Source: Desulfobacteraceae bacterium (GTDB lineage: Bacteria > Desulfobacterota > Desulfobacteria > Desulfobacterales > SURF-7). Taken from it: a stretch of DNA of 7,261 nt. The notes beneath the pieces were generated by a model. The model saw only the letters and a list, made by a program, of their open reading frames with translations. It did no database searches and was not told the origin of the DNA. The position numbers and the translations under genes were made by a program. The stretch is from positions 1 through 7,261 of the forward strand of contig JAUXCK010000136.1 of the NCBI GenBank assembly GCA_030618925.1. The letters run 5' to 3'. Shown here one piece after another: positions 1-6,027 of the stretch. The stretch's first letter is position 1, and each line of letters starts with the position of its first letter.

Positions 1-30
1 ATAAGAATAAATTGTGCCTTTAGCAAAATA

Positions 31-42
31 TGATGCAAATCA
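31..42. promoter_or_regulatory. TGAT-N4-ATCA dyad, possible FNR/CRP-family site
   Basis: The core TGAT-GCAA-ATCA is a perfect 4+4 inverted repeat with the spacing of an FNR-type box (consensus TTGAT-N4-ATCAA). The outermost pair is A/T instead of T/A, so it is one symmetric pair short of consensus. It lies about 115 bp before the predicted transcription start of the receiver gene, which is far for direct activation. It could serve a gene to the left of the window. A 12-bp dyad also arises by chance in A+T-rich DNA. Confidence 0.2.
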
Positions 43-115
43 TTAACCCGTATTGCCCACTTCACATGAATACAATACCAAAAACAAAAAAAATGACGAT
101 AATTTGTCAGAATTA

Positions 116-144
116 TTGATTAACCGCCTTAATTATGGTATTAT
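116..144 (+). promoter_or_regulatory. Candidate sigma-70 promoter for the receiver/activator pair
   Basis: TTGATT at 116-121 (4 of 6 to TTGACA) is followed by a 17-bp spacer and TATTAT at 139-144 (5 of 6 to TATAAT). Transcription would begin near 151, giving a leader of about 120 nt before the ATG at 273. This is the best-spaced pair in the leader, but chance matches are common in such A+T-rich DNA. Confidence 0.4.
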
Positions 145-272
145 TTAACCATTCATGGCTGAGATACCGGAACTGAATAGGAAAAATATTTCCATACTGA
201 CTTGCCATTATCTGATTTCATTACGTTTTTCTGACCTATCCACTCTTAAAATATATTGAGGAAGAGGCAACA

Positions 273-659
273 ATGGGAAAACCAAGATTGCTCATCATTG
301 ATGACAACAAGGAAGTTCTGGCCACATATAACAAATTTTTCACAAAAAAAAATTACCACATTTCCACTGCATCGAACGGGCTGGATGGTCTTAAATTGCT
401 GGAGGCGGAAGCAGGTGGGTTTGACCTGGTCATAACAGATATCGTCATGCCCAATATTAGTGGCGTGGGGATCATATCCATTGTCAAAAAAAATCACCCC
501 GACACGCCGGTCATTGCGATAACAGGGTGGGGTGAACACCCCGAGGAACTGGCTTCAGAAGCAAAGGCTGATCTTGTACTGGAAAAACCCATTGAACTCC
601 TCGAGCTTGATAAAATCATTACGGACCTGATTAAACGGAACAAAAAACAAGATAGATAA
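273..659 (+). CDS. Stand-alone response-regulator receiver (CheY-like)
   Basis: This 128-residue protein is a complete receiver (REC) domain with no output domain, presumably cytoplasmic. The acidic pair is D10-D11, the phosphoacceptor is D56 (TDIVMP), the switch Thr is T84 (AITGW) and the conserved Lys is K105 (LEKP). All catalytic positions are therefore present and it should accept phosphate from a histidine kinase, which is not in the window. The start is supported by GAGGAAGAGG at 258-267, a few bases before the ATG. The next gene, 115 bp downstream on the same strand, is a sigma-54 AAA+ activator lacking a receiver, in a different frame. The simplest inference is that this receiver controls that activator in trans. 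It could instead be an independent CheY/Spo0F-like relay protein. Confidence 0.95.
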   Translation: MGKPRLLIIDDNKEVLATYNKFFTKKNYHISTASNGLDGLKLLEAEAGGFDLVITDIVMPNISGVGIISIVKKNHPDTPVIAITGWGEHPEELASEAKADLVLEKPIELLELDKIITDLIKRNKKQDR

Positions 660-679
660 GGACGGGTATGTAGAACTTA

Positions 680-713
680 TTTTGGTATTCCTGTTTTGGT
701 ATTCTTGGTATTC
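680..713 (+). repeat. Three short direct repeats, TTGGTATTC
   Basis: TTGGTATTC occurs at 682-690, 696-704 and 705-713. The first two copies extend to TTTTGGTATTC (680-690 and 694-704). Start-to-start distances are 14 and 9 bp. The last copy also forms a small stem with TACCA at 720-724 (TGGTA at 706-710, 9-nt loop). They lie in the gap between the receiver and activator genes. They could be an operator, an RNA element or slipped-strand debris. Confidence 0.6.
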
Positions 714-762
714 TATTGCTACCACATGAAATAAACCGGGCTTTTAAACAACAGAAAAATCT

Positions 763-769
763 GAGAAGG
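763..769 (+). promoter_or_regulatory. Ribosome binding site that fixes the activator start at 775
   Basis: GAGAAGG ends 5 bp before the ATG at 775. The earlier in-frame GTG at 769 overlaps this element and so cannot use it. The ATG at 775 is therefore the better start, making the protein two residues shorter than the longest reading. Confidence 0.7.
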
Positions 770-774
770 TGCAA

Positions 775-1809
775 ATGGGACCCCCTATCATTGGTATAAG
801 CAACGCCATTAAAAGAGTTAATGATTTAATAAACCATGTCTCCGATACAGGATTAAACGTGGTCATCTCTGGTGAAACGGGTGTTGGCAAAGAAGTTGTT
901 GCCCAAAATCTTTATCAGAAATCACCCAGGCGTGGAAAACCGTTTGTAAAAGTCAATTGTGCGGCTTTACCCGAGGGATTACTCGAAAGCGAGCTTTATG
1001 GGTATGAAAGAGGCGCATTTACCGGGGCTGACCAAAAAAAGAGGGGAAAATTTGAACTGGCGAATGGCGGTGTTCTATTTCTGGACGAAATAGGGGACAT
1101 GCCTTTATTGCTCCAGTCCAAACTTCTTCATGTTCTCCAAAGTGGCGAATTCGCCCCGCTTGGATCTGAAAAAGAATTGAAAACAGATACATGGCTTATC
1201 GCAGCCACCAACCATAATCTCGAAGAGGAAATAAAGCATAAACGATTCAGGGAGGATCTATATTATCGACTGAATATTATCAAAATATACATATCCCCCC
1301 TTCGCACCAGGCCTGAAGACATCCCGCTCCTCATCGACTATTACACAGACATATATACAGCCCAATTTAACAACAAAAACCTCTTAAGGCCAAGTGACAG
1401 TGAAATAGAAAAACTGGTCAAGTATTACTGGCCCGGAAATGTAAGGGAACTTCAAAATGTGCTGAAAAGGGTTCTTGTCCTTGGATCCTGGGAAGAGATT
1501 ATTGATGAACTCAACTTTGATATTGTCGTTGATAGTGATTCAGCACTGGGAGGGGTCGATGACAGACCATCCGGCACAAGCCATTCCAAACGCTTTCTCT
1601 TCAACGGCGAAGGAATACCGGATCTTGACTCATTTTCGTTGAAAAAAATAAAGAAAAAAGCACTCGATAAAATTGAAAAAGAGGCTATTGCCTATGTGCT
1701 AGATAAAACCGGCTGGAATCGCAGCAAAGCCTCAAAAATATTGAAAATCAGTTATAAAACACTACTTTATAAAATTAGTGATCTGGACATATCCCCGCCA
1801 AATGGATAA
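775..1809 (+). CDS. Sigma-54 AAA+ activator with Fis-type HTH, no sensor domain
   Basis: This 344-residue bacterial enhancer-binding protein would use ATP hydrolysis to open promoters bound by sigma-54 RNA polymerase. Seen in order: Walker A GETGVGKE (33-40), the sigma-54 contact loop GAFTGA (80-85), Walker B with D104-E105, the arginine-finger segment [10 protein letters not shown] (158-167), WPGNVREL of sensor II (219-226), a variable linker (about 250-285), and a Fis-type helix-turn-helix (about 299-336, with [20 protein letters not shown]). It starts almost at the AAA+ domain, about 130 residues short of an NtrC protein, and the preceding gene supplies just such a receiver. The Fis segment resembles activators linked elsewhere to exopolysaccharide genes, but that is a weak hint. 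Loss of a fused receiver may make it constitutively active, as in PspF-type proteins, or regulated in trans. Confidence 0.93.
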   Translation: MGPPIIGISNAIKRVNDLINHVSDTGLNVVISGETGVGKEVVAQNLYQKSPRRGKPFVKVNCAALPEGLLESELYGYERGAFTGADQKKRGKFELANGGVLFLDEIGDMPLLLQSKLLHVLQSGEFAPLGSEKELKTDTWLIAATNHNLEEEIKHKRFREDLYYRLNIIKIYISPLRTRPEDIPLLIDYYTDIYTAQFNNKNLLRPSDSEIEKLVKYYWPGNVRELQNVLKRVLVLGSWEEIIDELNFDIVVDSDSALGGVDDRPSGTSHSKRFLFNGEGIPDLDSFSLKKIKKKALDKIEKEAIAYVLDKTGWNRSKASKILKISYKTLLYKISDLDISPPNG

Positions 1810-1869
1810 CCCGAAGTTTTTTTCCCATCTGCCGGTTTAACAAGCCCCCTTTGTATTGAAATCCGGTCA

Positions 1870-3369
1870 TCAGATATCCTTCAGGCGATATTTCGTGATC
1901 AACCGGGAAAGGTATGTTCGCTGGATCCCCATCACCTTGGCGGCCTGGCTTCTATTGCCGCCGGTGCTGTTGAGGTTTAATTTGATGAATTCTTTTTTAA
2001 AGCTGTTCAACGCCTCGTTCAATGTCAATCCCACCTGCAACCCGGGGTACTTCATATTTGGATCCGTAATCGGCAAATCCTCTGATAATACTTCCCGGCT
2101 GTTTCCCATAACCACGGCACGTTCAAGTGCATTTCTCAACTCTCTCACATTTCCAGGCCAGTCATATTGAAGAATTTTTTCCATGGCTTCCTTGGATATG
2201 ACCAAATCTGAAAGCCCTCGCTCCTGCCTGAATACATCCAAAAAATGTTCGGCAAGAAGTGATATGTCTTCCCTTCTTTCCCTTAGGGGCGGTATCTGAA
2301 TTTTAACCACATTCAGTCTATAATACAGGTCTTCACGGAATTTGCCATCCTTTACGTCCTGCTCAATCTCTCTGTTTGTTGCAGAAATAACCCTCACATC
2401 GGCATAGACCGGGTTATTGCCTCCCACCCGATAAAAAATTCCCTCCTGTAATACCCTCAAGAGTTTGGCCTGCATTCCAGGACTCATCTCTCCGATCTCA
2501 TCTAGAAAAATTGTCCCGCCATCTGCCAGTTCAAATTTTCCACTCTTACTGCTCAACGCGCCCGTATATGCGCCCTTTTCATGACCGAAGAGTTCATCTT
2601 CCAGCAATGATTCCGGCAGAGCTGCACAATTGAGCACAATCATCGGCTCTTCTTTCCGGGGTCCCAGCCGATGGATTAACCTTGCAAGCAATTCCTTTCC
2701 AGTCCCGCTCTCACCCAGTATCAATGTCGTGGCAACTGAATCAGCAACTTTCGTGGCTTCAGCAATAACCTTCCGGATGGACTGACTGTTGCCGATAATC
2801 TGATACTTAAGGCCAAGCGCTTCTTTTAAATCTTTGTTTTCCCTTTCTACCTGGACAAATTGCCTCGTATTGCCGATGGCCTGTGCGGCCAGTTCTCCAA
2901 ATTCCGACAATATCTTCAAATCTTCATCATGGAAGGGGGCTCCGCTTATTTTGTCGATGATCTCCACCACACCGATGGTTTCATCTCCCACCTTCATCGG
3001 CGCACAGATAATCGACCGGGTTTGAACATTAATGGTTTTACTAATATCGCTGTCCCAGCGCGGGTCTCTGGACACATCTTCTATGAGCATGGGCACCCCG
3101 GTCTGGGCAACCTTTCCGGCTATGCCCTGCCCCAAACTGATTTCAAATTTTTTAACCTCTTCCTTTTTTTCACCGGTGACCACCTTAAAATAAAGCTTGC
3201 CCAGTTTCTGATCAAGCAGAAGCAAAGAACCGGCCTTTGCCTGCATAATACTGACTGCTTTCTGAATCGTAAATTCAAGAAACTGGTCAAGATTATGGAT
3301 CGGGGCGTCCCATTGTGCGTTCTTATTCAGATTCTCTTCCATATCATGACCAACTTTTTTTCCATTCAT
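1870..3369 (-). CDS. GAF-domain sigma-54-dependent activator (NifA-like architecture)
   Basis: This 499-residue enhancer-binding protein has an N-terminal GAF sensor (about 25-170, with Cys122 in SIICAP), a short charged coiled linker (about 170-187), the AAA+ domain and a C-terminal Fis HTH (about 460-495, NRSQAAKVMGIQRTYLSRLI). AAA+ landmarks are Walker A GESGTGKE (219-226), the sigma-54 loop read as GAYTGA (266-271), D290-E291 of Walker [11 protein letters not shown] (344-353) and WPGNVREL (404-411). GAF domains in this family bind small molecules or sense redox state; the ligand cannot be read here. The start at 3369 is the longest reading and has only a weak GGA-type ribosome site inside a hairpin. 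Met10 (codon at 3342-3340) is an alternative that keeps every domain. A strong sigma-70 promoter lies just upstream. The gene converges on the other activator with 60 bp between stops. Confidence 0.95.
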   Translation of the reverse strand: MNGKKVGHDMEENLNKNAQWDAPIHNLDQFLEFTIQKAVSIMQAKAGSLLLLDQKLGKLYFKVVTGEKKEEVKKFEISLGQGIAGKVAQTGVPMLIEDVSRDPRWDSDISKTINVQTRSIICAPMKVGDETIGVVEIIDKISGAPFHDEDLKILSEFGELAAQAIGNTRQFVQVERENKDLKEALGLKYQIIGNSQSIRKVIAEATKVADSVATTLILGESGTGKELLARLIHRLGPRKEEPMIVLNCAALPESLLEDELFGHEKGAYTGALSSKSGKFELADGGTIFLDEIGEMSPGMQAKLLRVLQEGIFYRVGGNNPVYADVRVISATNREIEQDVKDGKFREDLYYRLNVVKIQIPPLRERREDISLLAEHFLDVFRQERGLSDLVISKEAMEKILQYDWPGNVRELRNALERAVVMGNSREVLSEDLPITDPNMKYPGLQVGLTLNEALNSFKKEFIKLNLNSTGGNRSQAAKVMGIQRTYLSRLITKYRLKDI

Positions 3370-3384
3370 ATGGTAATTCCATAT
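3368..3384 (-). promoter_or_regulatory. Small hairpin over the start codon of the GAF activator
   Basis: In the minus-strand transcript AUAUGG and CCAUAU form a perfect 6-bp stem with a 5-nt loop. The first arm contains the GG of the only ribosome-site-like sequence and the second arm contains the AU of the start codon at 3369. It could lower translation initiation at this start. The stem is short and mostly A-U, so it would be marginally stable alone. Confidence 0.4.
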
Positions 3385-3402
3385 CCATCGTTAATATCCA
3401 TC
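3381..3402 (-). repeat. Pair of 9-bp direct repeats in the GAF activator leader
   Basis: ATATCCATC is present at 3381-3389 and again at 3394-3402 (GATGGATAT on the transcribed strand), a 13-bp period. Both copies lie in the predicted 5' leader between the promoter and the start codon. The first overlaps the start-codon hairpin. They may be binding sites or chance. Confidence 0.45.
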
Positions 3403-3410
3403 CATGTTGG

Positions 3411-3460
3411 AAAGGGATTCTTGTCTTGGTAGAAGCATATAATATAACTGAAAGGGAATC
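3411..3460 (-). repeat. Direct repeats AAAGGGATTC/AAAGGGAATC flanking the -10 element
   Basis: Two 10-bp elements differing at one base sit at 3411-3420 and 3451-3460, exactly 40 bp apart. The second falls in the spacer between the -35 and -10 of the predicted promoter and the first lies just downstream of the likely transcription start. This is an arrangement expected of a repressor or autoregulator on one face of the helix. Confidence 0.4.
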
Positions 3461-3469
3461 GTGTGTCAA
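3441..3469 (-). promoter_or_regulatory. Strong sigma-70 promoter for the GAF activator
   Basis: On the minus strand TTGACA (3469-3464, perfect) is followed by a 17-bp spacer and TATATT (3446-3441, 5 of 6). Transcription would start near 3434, giving a leader of about 65 nt. This is the best housekeeping-type promoter in the window. It indicates that the GAF activator is transcribed separately from the gene upstream of it. Confidence 0.75.
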
Positions 3470-3546
3470 ATTTTAAGGATAGAATTAAACACGGGGAGTT
3501 ATAGGAATATGGGTCCTCATCCTAAAAGGCGCGGAGCGTGTGGGCA

Positions 3547-4674
3547 TCAGATTCCCCCATGGTTTTCAATATATGAAATCCTGCCTTGCGCTTTTTCTGT
3601 AATTCCCTTTGAAACCACCATTTTTCTGCCGATATCCATGCCATCCGTCAAAACATCCTGATCCCGGGATGATCCACCTCTTGTAAAACGGGTCGTGTGG
3701 GGATATTTATAGTCCATATATCCCTGTAATACCGGATCTTTAATGGGAACCAACGCCTTTTGGCCCGAACCCTGTCGCCCATCGTCTCTGGTTGTCAGTT
3801 TTGCTCGAAATCCCTCTATCACCCCAACTGCGAAATCGGTTTTGCGATACCGGTTCAACCCCTTACCCTGATTGTATTTCCTCCAGCTGAAATCAATAAA
3901 ATACTTAATAAAATCATATATATATCCTGCAAGTTTCAGGTTACGCACTGTTCCGGTGATTTCCAGCACCCGTCCCATTTTACCCTTGTCAAGGACATAG
4001 GCCGGCACCCAGAGTCCCTGAACAAAATAGAAATCTTCCAGAAGGTGGGAAAAGTGATATTCCTCACGGAAATGACGCAGCGCGGGTCTGCCGACAAAAA
4101 CACTCTTAAAGTTCCGGTTTCCGTTACGCTTTAGAAGATCGATATTGTATTTTCTTATCAGTTCACGAGATTTTGTCATGGCTGCTTCGGCTTCATGCGG
4201 ATTCCGGCTTTCTGCAAGGGCCATGAGTTTTTTGACCCGCAACATGATTTTATCTTCCGGGTCGGATGCTTCATCTGAAATCCCGTCATGAAGGGATTGA
4301 TATCTTCCCGACGCTTTTGGATTGGCACGAAGGTGATGACAGGCCTGTTGAAAAGAAGGGCCGTGGGGTGTTTCATCCCGAACATTTAAAACTTCTGTGG
4401 AAAATTGATGTGCCATCTCATGGACAAGCACCTCCTGAACAGCATCCCAGGGATGGTTTAAAACAAAAGAGCGGCTGATGGAAATCTCCCTGCTCTCTAT
4501 AGACCAGGTTCCCAGCCGCTTTTTCATATCTGAAAGTCTGATGAGCGGTTTTTTCATCAGGACCCGGTGCTTTGGTTTTAAAACCCAGAGTGCCGACTCC
4601 CATTCACAGGCGAGCCCGTGGAGGATCCTCCGCTCAAGTTCTTTTTGGATGATCTGGCTTTTTGTCTCCTGCAT
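3547..4674 (-). CDS. SprT-like zinc metallopeptidase fused to DUF2786
   Basis: This is a 375-residue two-part protein. The N-terminal part is SprT-like: HEMAH (85-89) gives the zinc ligands H85 and H89 and catalytic E86, and the HG of TPHGPSF (H104) fits the third ligand. Residues about 141-178 (MLRVKKLMALAES then NPHEAEAAMTKSRELIRKYNI) match DUF2786, a small domain of unknown function. The remainder (about 190-330) resembles the region that usually follows DUF2786. SprT/Spartan proteins in other organisms cut DNA-protein crosslinks, but many bacterial SprT-like proteins are uncharacterised, so the substrate is unknown. No signal peptide is seen, so it is presumably cytoplasmic. The cysteine zinc ribbon that often follows SprT is absent. 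The start is supported by AGGGG about 5 bp upstream of the ATG. No convincing terminator follows. Confidence 0.88.
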   Translation of the reverse strand: MQETKSQIIQKELERRILHGLACEWESALWVLKPKHRVLMKKPLIRLSDMKKRLGTWSIESREISISRSFVLNHPWDAVQEVLVHEMAHQFSTEVLNVRDETPHGPSFQQACHHLRANPKASGRYQSLHDGISDEASDPEDKIMLRVKKLMALAESRNPHEAEAAMTKSRELIRKYNIDLLKRNGNRNFKSVFVGRPALRHFREEYHFSHLLEDFYFVQGLWVPAYVLDKGKMGRVLEITGTVRNLKLAGYIYDFIKYFIDFSWRKYNQGKGLNRYRKTDFAVGVIEGFRAKLTTRDDGRQGSGQKALVPIKDPVLQGYMDYKYPHTTRFTRGGSSRDQDVLTDGMDIGRKMVVSKGITEKAQGRISYIENHGGI

Positions 4675-4738
4675 GATGCCCCTAATTAAAACTGCTGGTC
4701 AGCTCCAAATCCCGAGCGTAAACCAATATTTAAATCGC

Positions 4739-4767
4739 ACCCTATGAATATATCCCCCTGGTGTCAA
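4739..4767 (-). promoter_or_regulatory. Possible promoter for the SprT-DUF2786 gene (weak -10)
   Basis: A perfect TTGACA lies on the minus strand at 4767-4762. At 17 bp spacing the -10 would be TAGGGT (4744-4739), only 3 of 6, so an activator or another sigma factor might be needed. The 147-bp spacer (4675-4821) contains no other feature I can support. The good -35 alone could be chance. Confidence 0.25.
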
Positions 4768-4821
4768 TAACTGCTCAGGTTTCGCATACCGCAAATCGGG
4801 CCTTCACCCAAACCATCGCAC

Positions 4822-5460
4822 CTATACAAAATTTACATCCGGCAAGCTGTCATTTTCATAGTCAATCAACACACCCTGCCCGGACTTCCCGATGCTGCAA
4901 TTGACCACAAGGGTTTTATTGATAAAACCTGTGCCCGTATCCTCATGAATATGTCCGCAAATAACCACCTTTGGTTGTTTTTCCAGAATCATTTGACGCA
5001 GCCCCCGGGATCCGGCATGCAGTTTACCCATAACACGGTCCAGCTTACCCCAGGGAGGGGGATGAGCGATCACAACGGACGAAGGGTTCACCCTCAAAGA
5101 CATCTTATCCAATACTCTTTTTTCCCTGAAACAAATTCGCGAACGAAACGGGACAGGGATCGTGCCGCTGGAGCCTGTAAAACTGACCCCGCCAAGGGTC
5201 ACTTCTGTTAAATGCAAGGAAGACACATTCTTATATTGCGCCATCAACGCTTCGACTCTCGACAAATCTGAGTTTCCGCGAACCGCTAAAACCGGCACAG
5301 GCATGGTGTTTAACTGTGCAATCACAGGAAGGGGACGGATATAGCCGGTAATATCGCCTGCAACCACAAGAACCCGGGCTTTGAGTGCCAATATGTTTCT
5401 CCGGATAAATGCCAGTCTGTCCGGACGCCCGTGAATATCAGCCACTGCATATATTCTCAT
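4822..5460 (-). CDS. Calcineurin-like metallophosphoesterase
   Basis: This 212-residue single-domain protein of the calcineurin-like phosphoesterase fold should use two metal ions to hydrolyse phosphomono- or diesters. Metal and catalytic motifs are visible in order: D8-x-H10 (ADIHG), G35-D36, GNSD with N63, H133 (IAHPPP), and G-H170-x-H172. The usual GNHD/E motif reads GNSD, so the His that normally protonates the leaving group is Ser64. That is also seen in small archaeal and bacterial members and suggests diesterase-type or altered activity. No signal peptide is seen, so it is presumably cytoplasmic. AAGGGG 8 bp before the ATG supports the start. It is divergent from the membrane protein at 5573, with 112 bp between. 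The substrate cannot be assigned. Confidence 0.93.
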   Translation of the reverse strand: MRIYAVADIHGRPDRLAFIRRNILALKARVLVVAGDITGYIRPLPVIAQLNTMPVPVLAVRGNSDLSRVEALMAQYKNVSSLHLTEVTLGGVSFTGSSGTIPVPFRSRICFREKRVLDKMSLRVNPSSVVIAHPPPWGKLDRVMGKLHAGSRGLRQMILEKQPKVVICGHIHEDTGTGFINKTLVVNCSIGKSGQGVLIDYENDSLPDVNFV

Positions 5461-5501
5461 TCCCTGTACCCCTTTTTAAAATTTATATTGCCATAACACA
5501 T

Positions 5502-5514
5502 ATTATCGAATAAT
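5502..5514. promoter_or_regulatory. Short dyad in the divergent spacer
   Basis: ATTAT-CGA-ATAAT is a perfect 5+5 inverted repeat in the 112-bp spacer between the divergent phosphoesterase and membrane-protein genes. A shared regulator could bind there. The sequence is A/T only outside the centre, so chance is a serious alternative. I found no well-spaced sigma-70 promoter for either gene in the spacer. Confidence 0.2.
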
Positions 5515-5572
5515 GAAAAACGAAACAGGTGTTCAATCGGCCAGAATGCATTAAACCCGGGAGATTTTTATT

Positions 5573-5968
5573 ATGACAGGTATTTTTTTAAGATGGGTCA
5601 TACTCATGTGCGCCATCCTCATGACATCCTATATGATGGATGGCATCTACGTCAGCGGTTTTTTATCGGCCTTCTTTGCTGCAGCCATTCTGAGCATATT
5701 GAATGCGTTTCTACGCCCGATTCTGCTCATCCTCACCCTTCCCATCAATGTGCTCAGCTTTGGTCTTTTTACGTTTGTCATAAATGCATTCATGCTGTTT
5801 ATGGCCTCAGGTTTTATCCCCGGCTTTGAAGTCAGGGGGTTCTGGACAGCTGTTTTCGGCTCCCTGCTGATCAGCCTGTTCAGCTGGCTCTTAAACTCCT
5901 TTATTACCCCGCAGGGCAGAATCGAATACATCGATCTGAAACACAAGGGCGGAAACAGATGGGAGTAG
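5573..5968 (+). CDS. PF04020-type four-helix membrane protein (YvlD / 'phage holin family 4')
   Basis: This 131-residue, very hydrophobic protein has about four membrane segments (roughly residues 4-21, 28-56, 60-81 and 90-110) and a short polar C-terminal tail. The pattern NAFLRP (44-49), a TLP turn (55-57), FGLFTFVINAFMLF (63-76), then GF-V-GFW before the last helix is typical of the PF04020 family. That family is widespread in bacterial chromosomes. Its 'holin' name comes from a distant phage relative, and no lysis genes are nearby, so a lysis role is not supported here. Function is unknown; a role in envelope maintenance is only a guess. GGGAG at 5559-5563 lies 9 bp before the ATG. The stop codon overlaps a small hairpin. 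Confidence 0.92.
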   Translation: MTGIFLRWVILMCAILMTSYMMDGIYVSGFLSAFFAAAILSILNAFLRPILLILTLPINVLSFGLFTFVINAFMLFMASGFIPGFEVRGFWTAVFGSLLISLFSWLLNSFITPQGRIEYIDLKHKGGNRWE

Positions 5969-5982
5969 GGGCTACCCCTGTT
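5964..5982 (+). terminator. Weak stem-loop at the end of the PF04020 gene
   Basis: AGGGG-CTA-CCCCT (5967-5979) is a perfect 5-bp G/C-rich stem with a 3-nt loop. It extends to 8 bp with one A-U and two G-U pairs (5964-5982). It overlaps the TAG stop at 5966-5968. There is no true U-run after it, only AAATAAATTCTT, so it may be a pause or RNA-stabilising element and not an intrinsic terminator. Confidence 0.35.
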
Positions 5983-5992
5983 AAATAAATTC

Positions 5993-6027
5993 TTGTCTCT
6001 ATTCTTATAATATGATAATTGAGACAA
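5993..6027. repeat. 35-bp near-perfect palindrome, TTGTCTC...GAGACAA
   Basis: Pairing outward from the centre at 6010, 14 of 17 base pairs are complementary. The outer 7-bp arms TTGTCTC (5993-5999) and GAGACAA (6021-6027) match perfectly. The mismatches are at 6000/6020, 6004/6016 and 6006/6014 (the last a T-G). TATAAT lies at the centre (6006-6011). No U-run follows on the plus strand and the loop region is A/T only, so a standard terminator is unlikely. An operator for a dimeric regulator or a small mobile repeat fits better. It lies between the PF04020 gene and the unknown membrane-anchored protein. Confidence 0.65.

Larger units (their letters stand above)
1..272. other. A+T-rich non-coding leader upstream of the receiver gene
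   Basis: No convincing reading frame crosses this stretch on either strand. It is rich in A/T runs and has stops in all frames. It holds a candidate sigma-70 promoter (116-144), a TGAT-N4-ATCA dyad at 31-42 and two copies of TTAACC (120-125 and 145-150) bracketing the promoter -10. I see no structured RNA or tRNA in it. The end of a gene lying before base 1 may set the role of the first 60 bases. Confidence 0.6.

Noticed and set aside
246..539. 97-residue minus-strand frame opposite the receiver
   Set aside because: The receiver on the other strand has every catalytic residue; this frame has no recognisable features.
1790..1823. TATCC/GGATA stem followed by a run of seven T after the activator stop, as an intrinsic terminator
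   Set aside because: The stem is only 5 bp with a 9-nt loop, is A/T-containing and sits 8 nt before the T run. It also overlaps coding sequence, so it is too weak to call.
1810..1869. Bidirectional terminator between the two convergent activators
   Set aside because: CCGG-containing arms can pair only with a bulge and a loop of about 20 nt, and there is no T run on the minus-strand side.
2860..3432. 190-residue plus-strand reading frame opposite the GAF activator
   Set aside because: It is antisense to a clear GAF/AAA+ gene and has no recognisable domain or ribosome site. It reflects codon bias of the opposite strand.
3470..3546. Terminator after the SprT-DUF2786 gene
   Set aside because: Only short, partial dyads and a run of four T were found on the minus strand, so no stem-loop is worth calling.
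5573..5968. A prophage lysis module, suggested by the 'holin' family name
   Set aside because: There are no endolysin, spanin or other phage genes nearby. PF04020 proteins are mostly ordinary chromosomal membrane proteins.
5647..6027. 126-residue minus-strand frame opposite the PF04020 gene
   Set aside because: It is a shadow of a clearly hydrophobic, family-matching membrane protein and starts within an A/T palindrome without a ribosome site.
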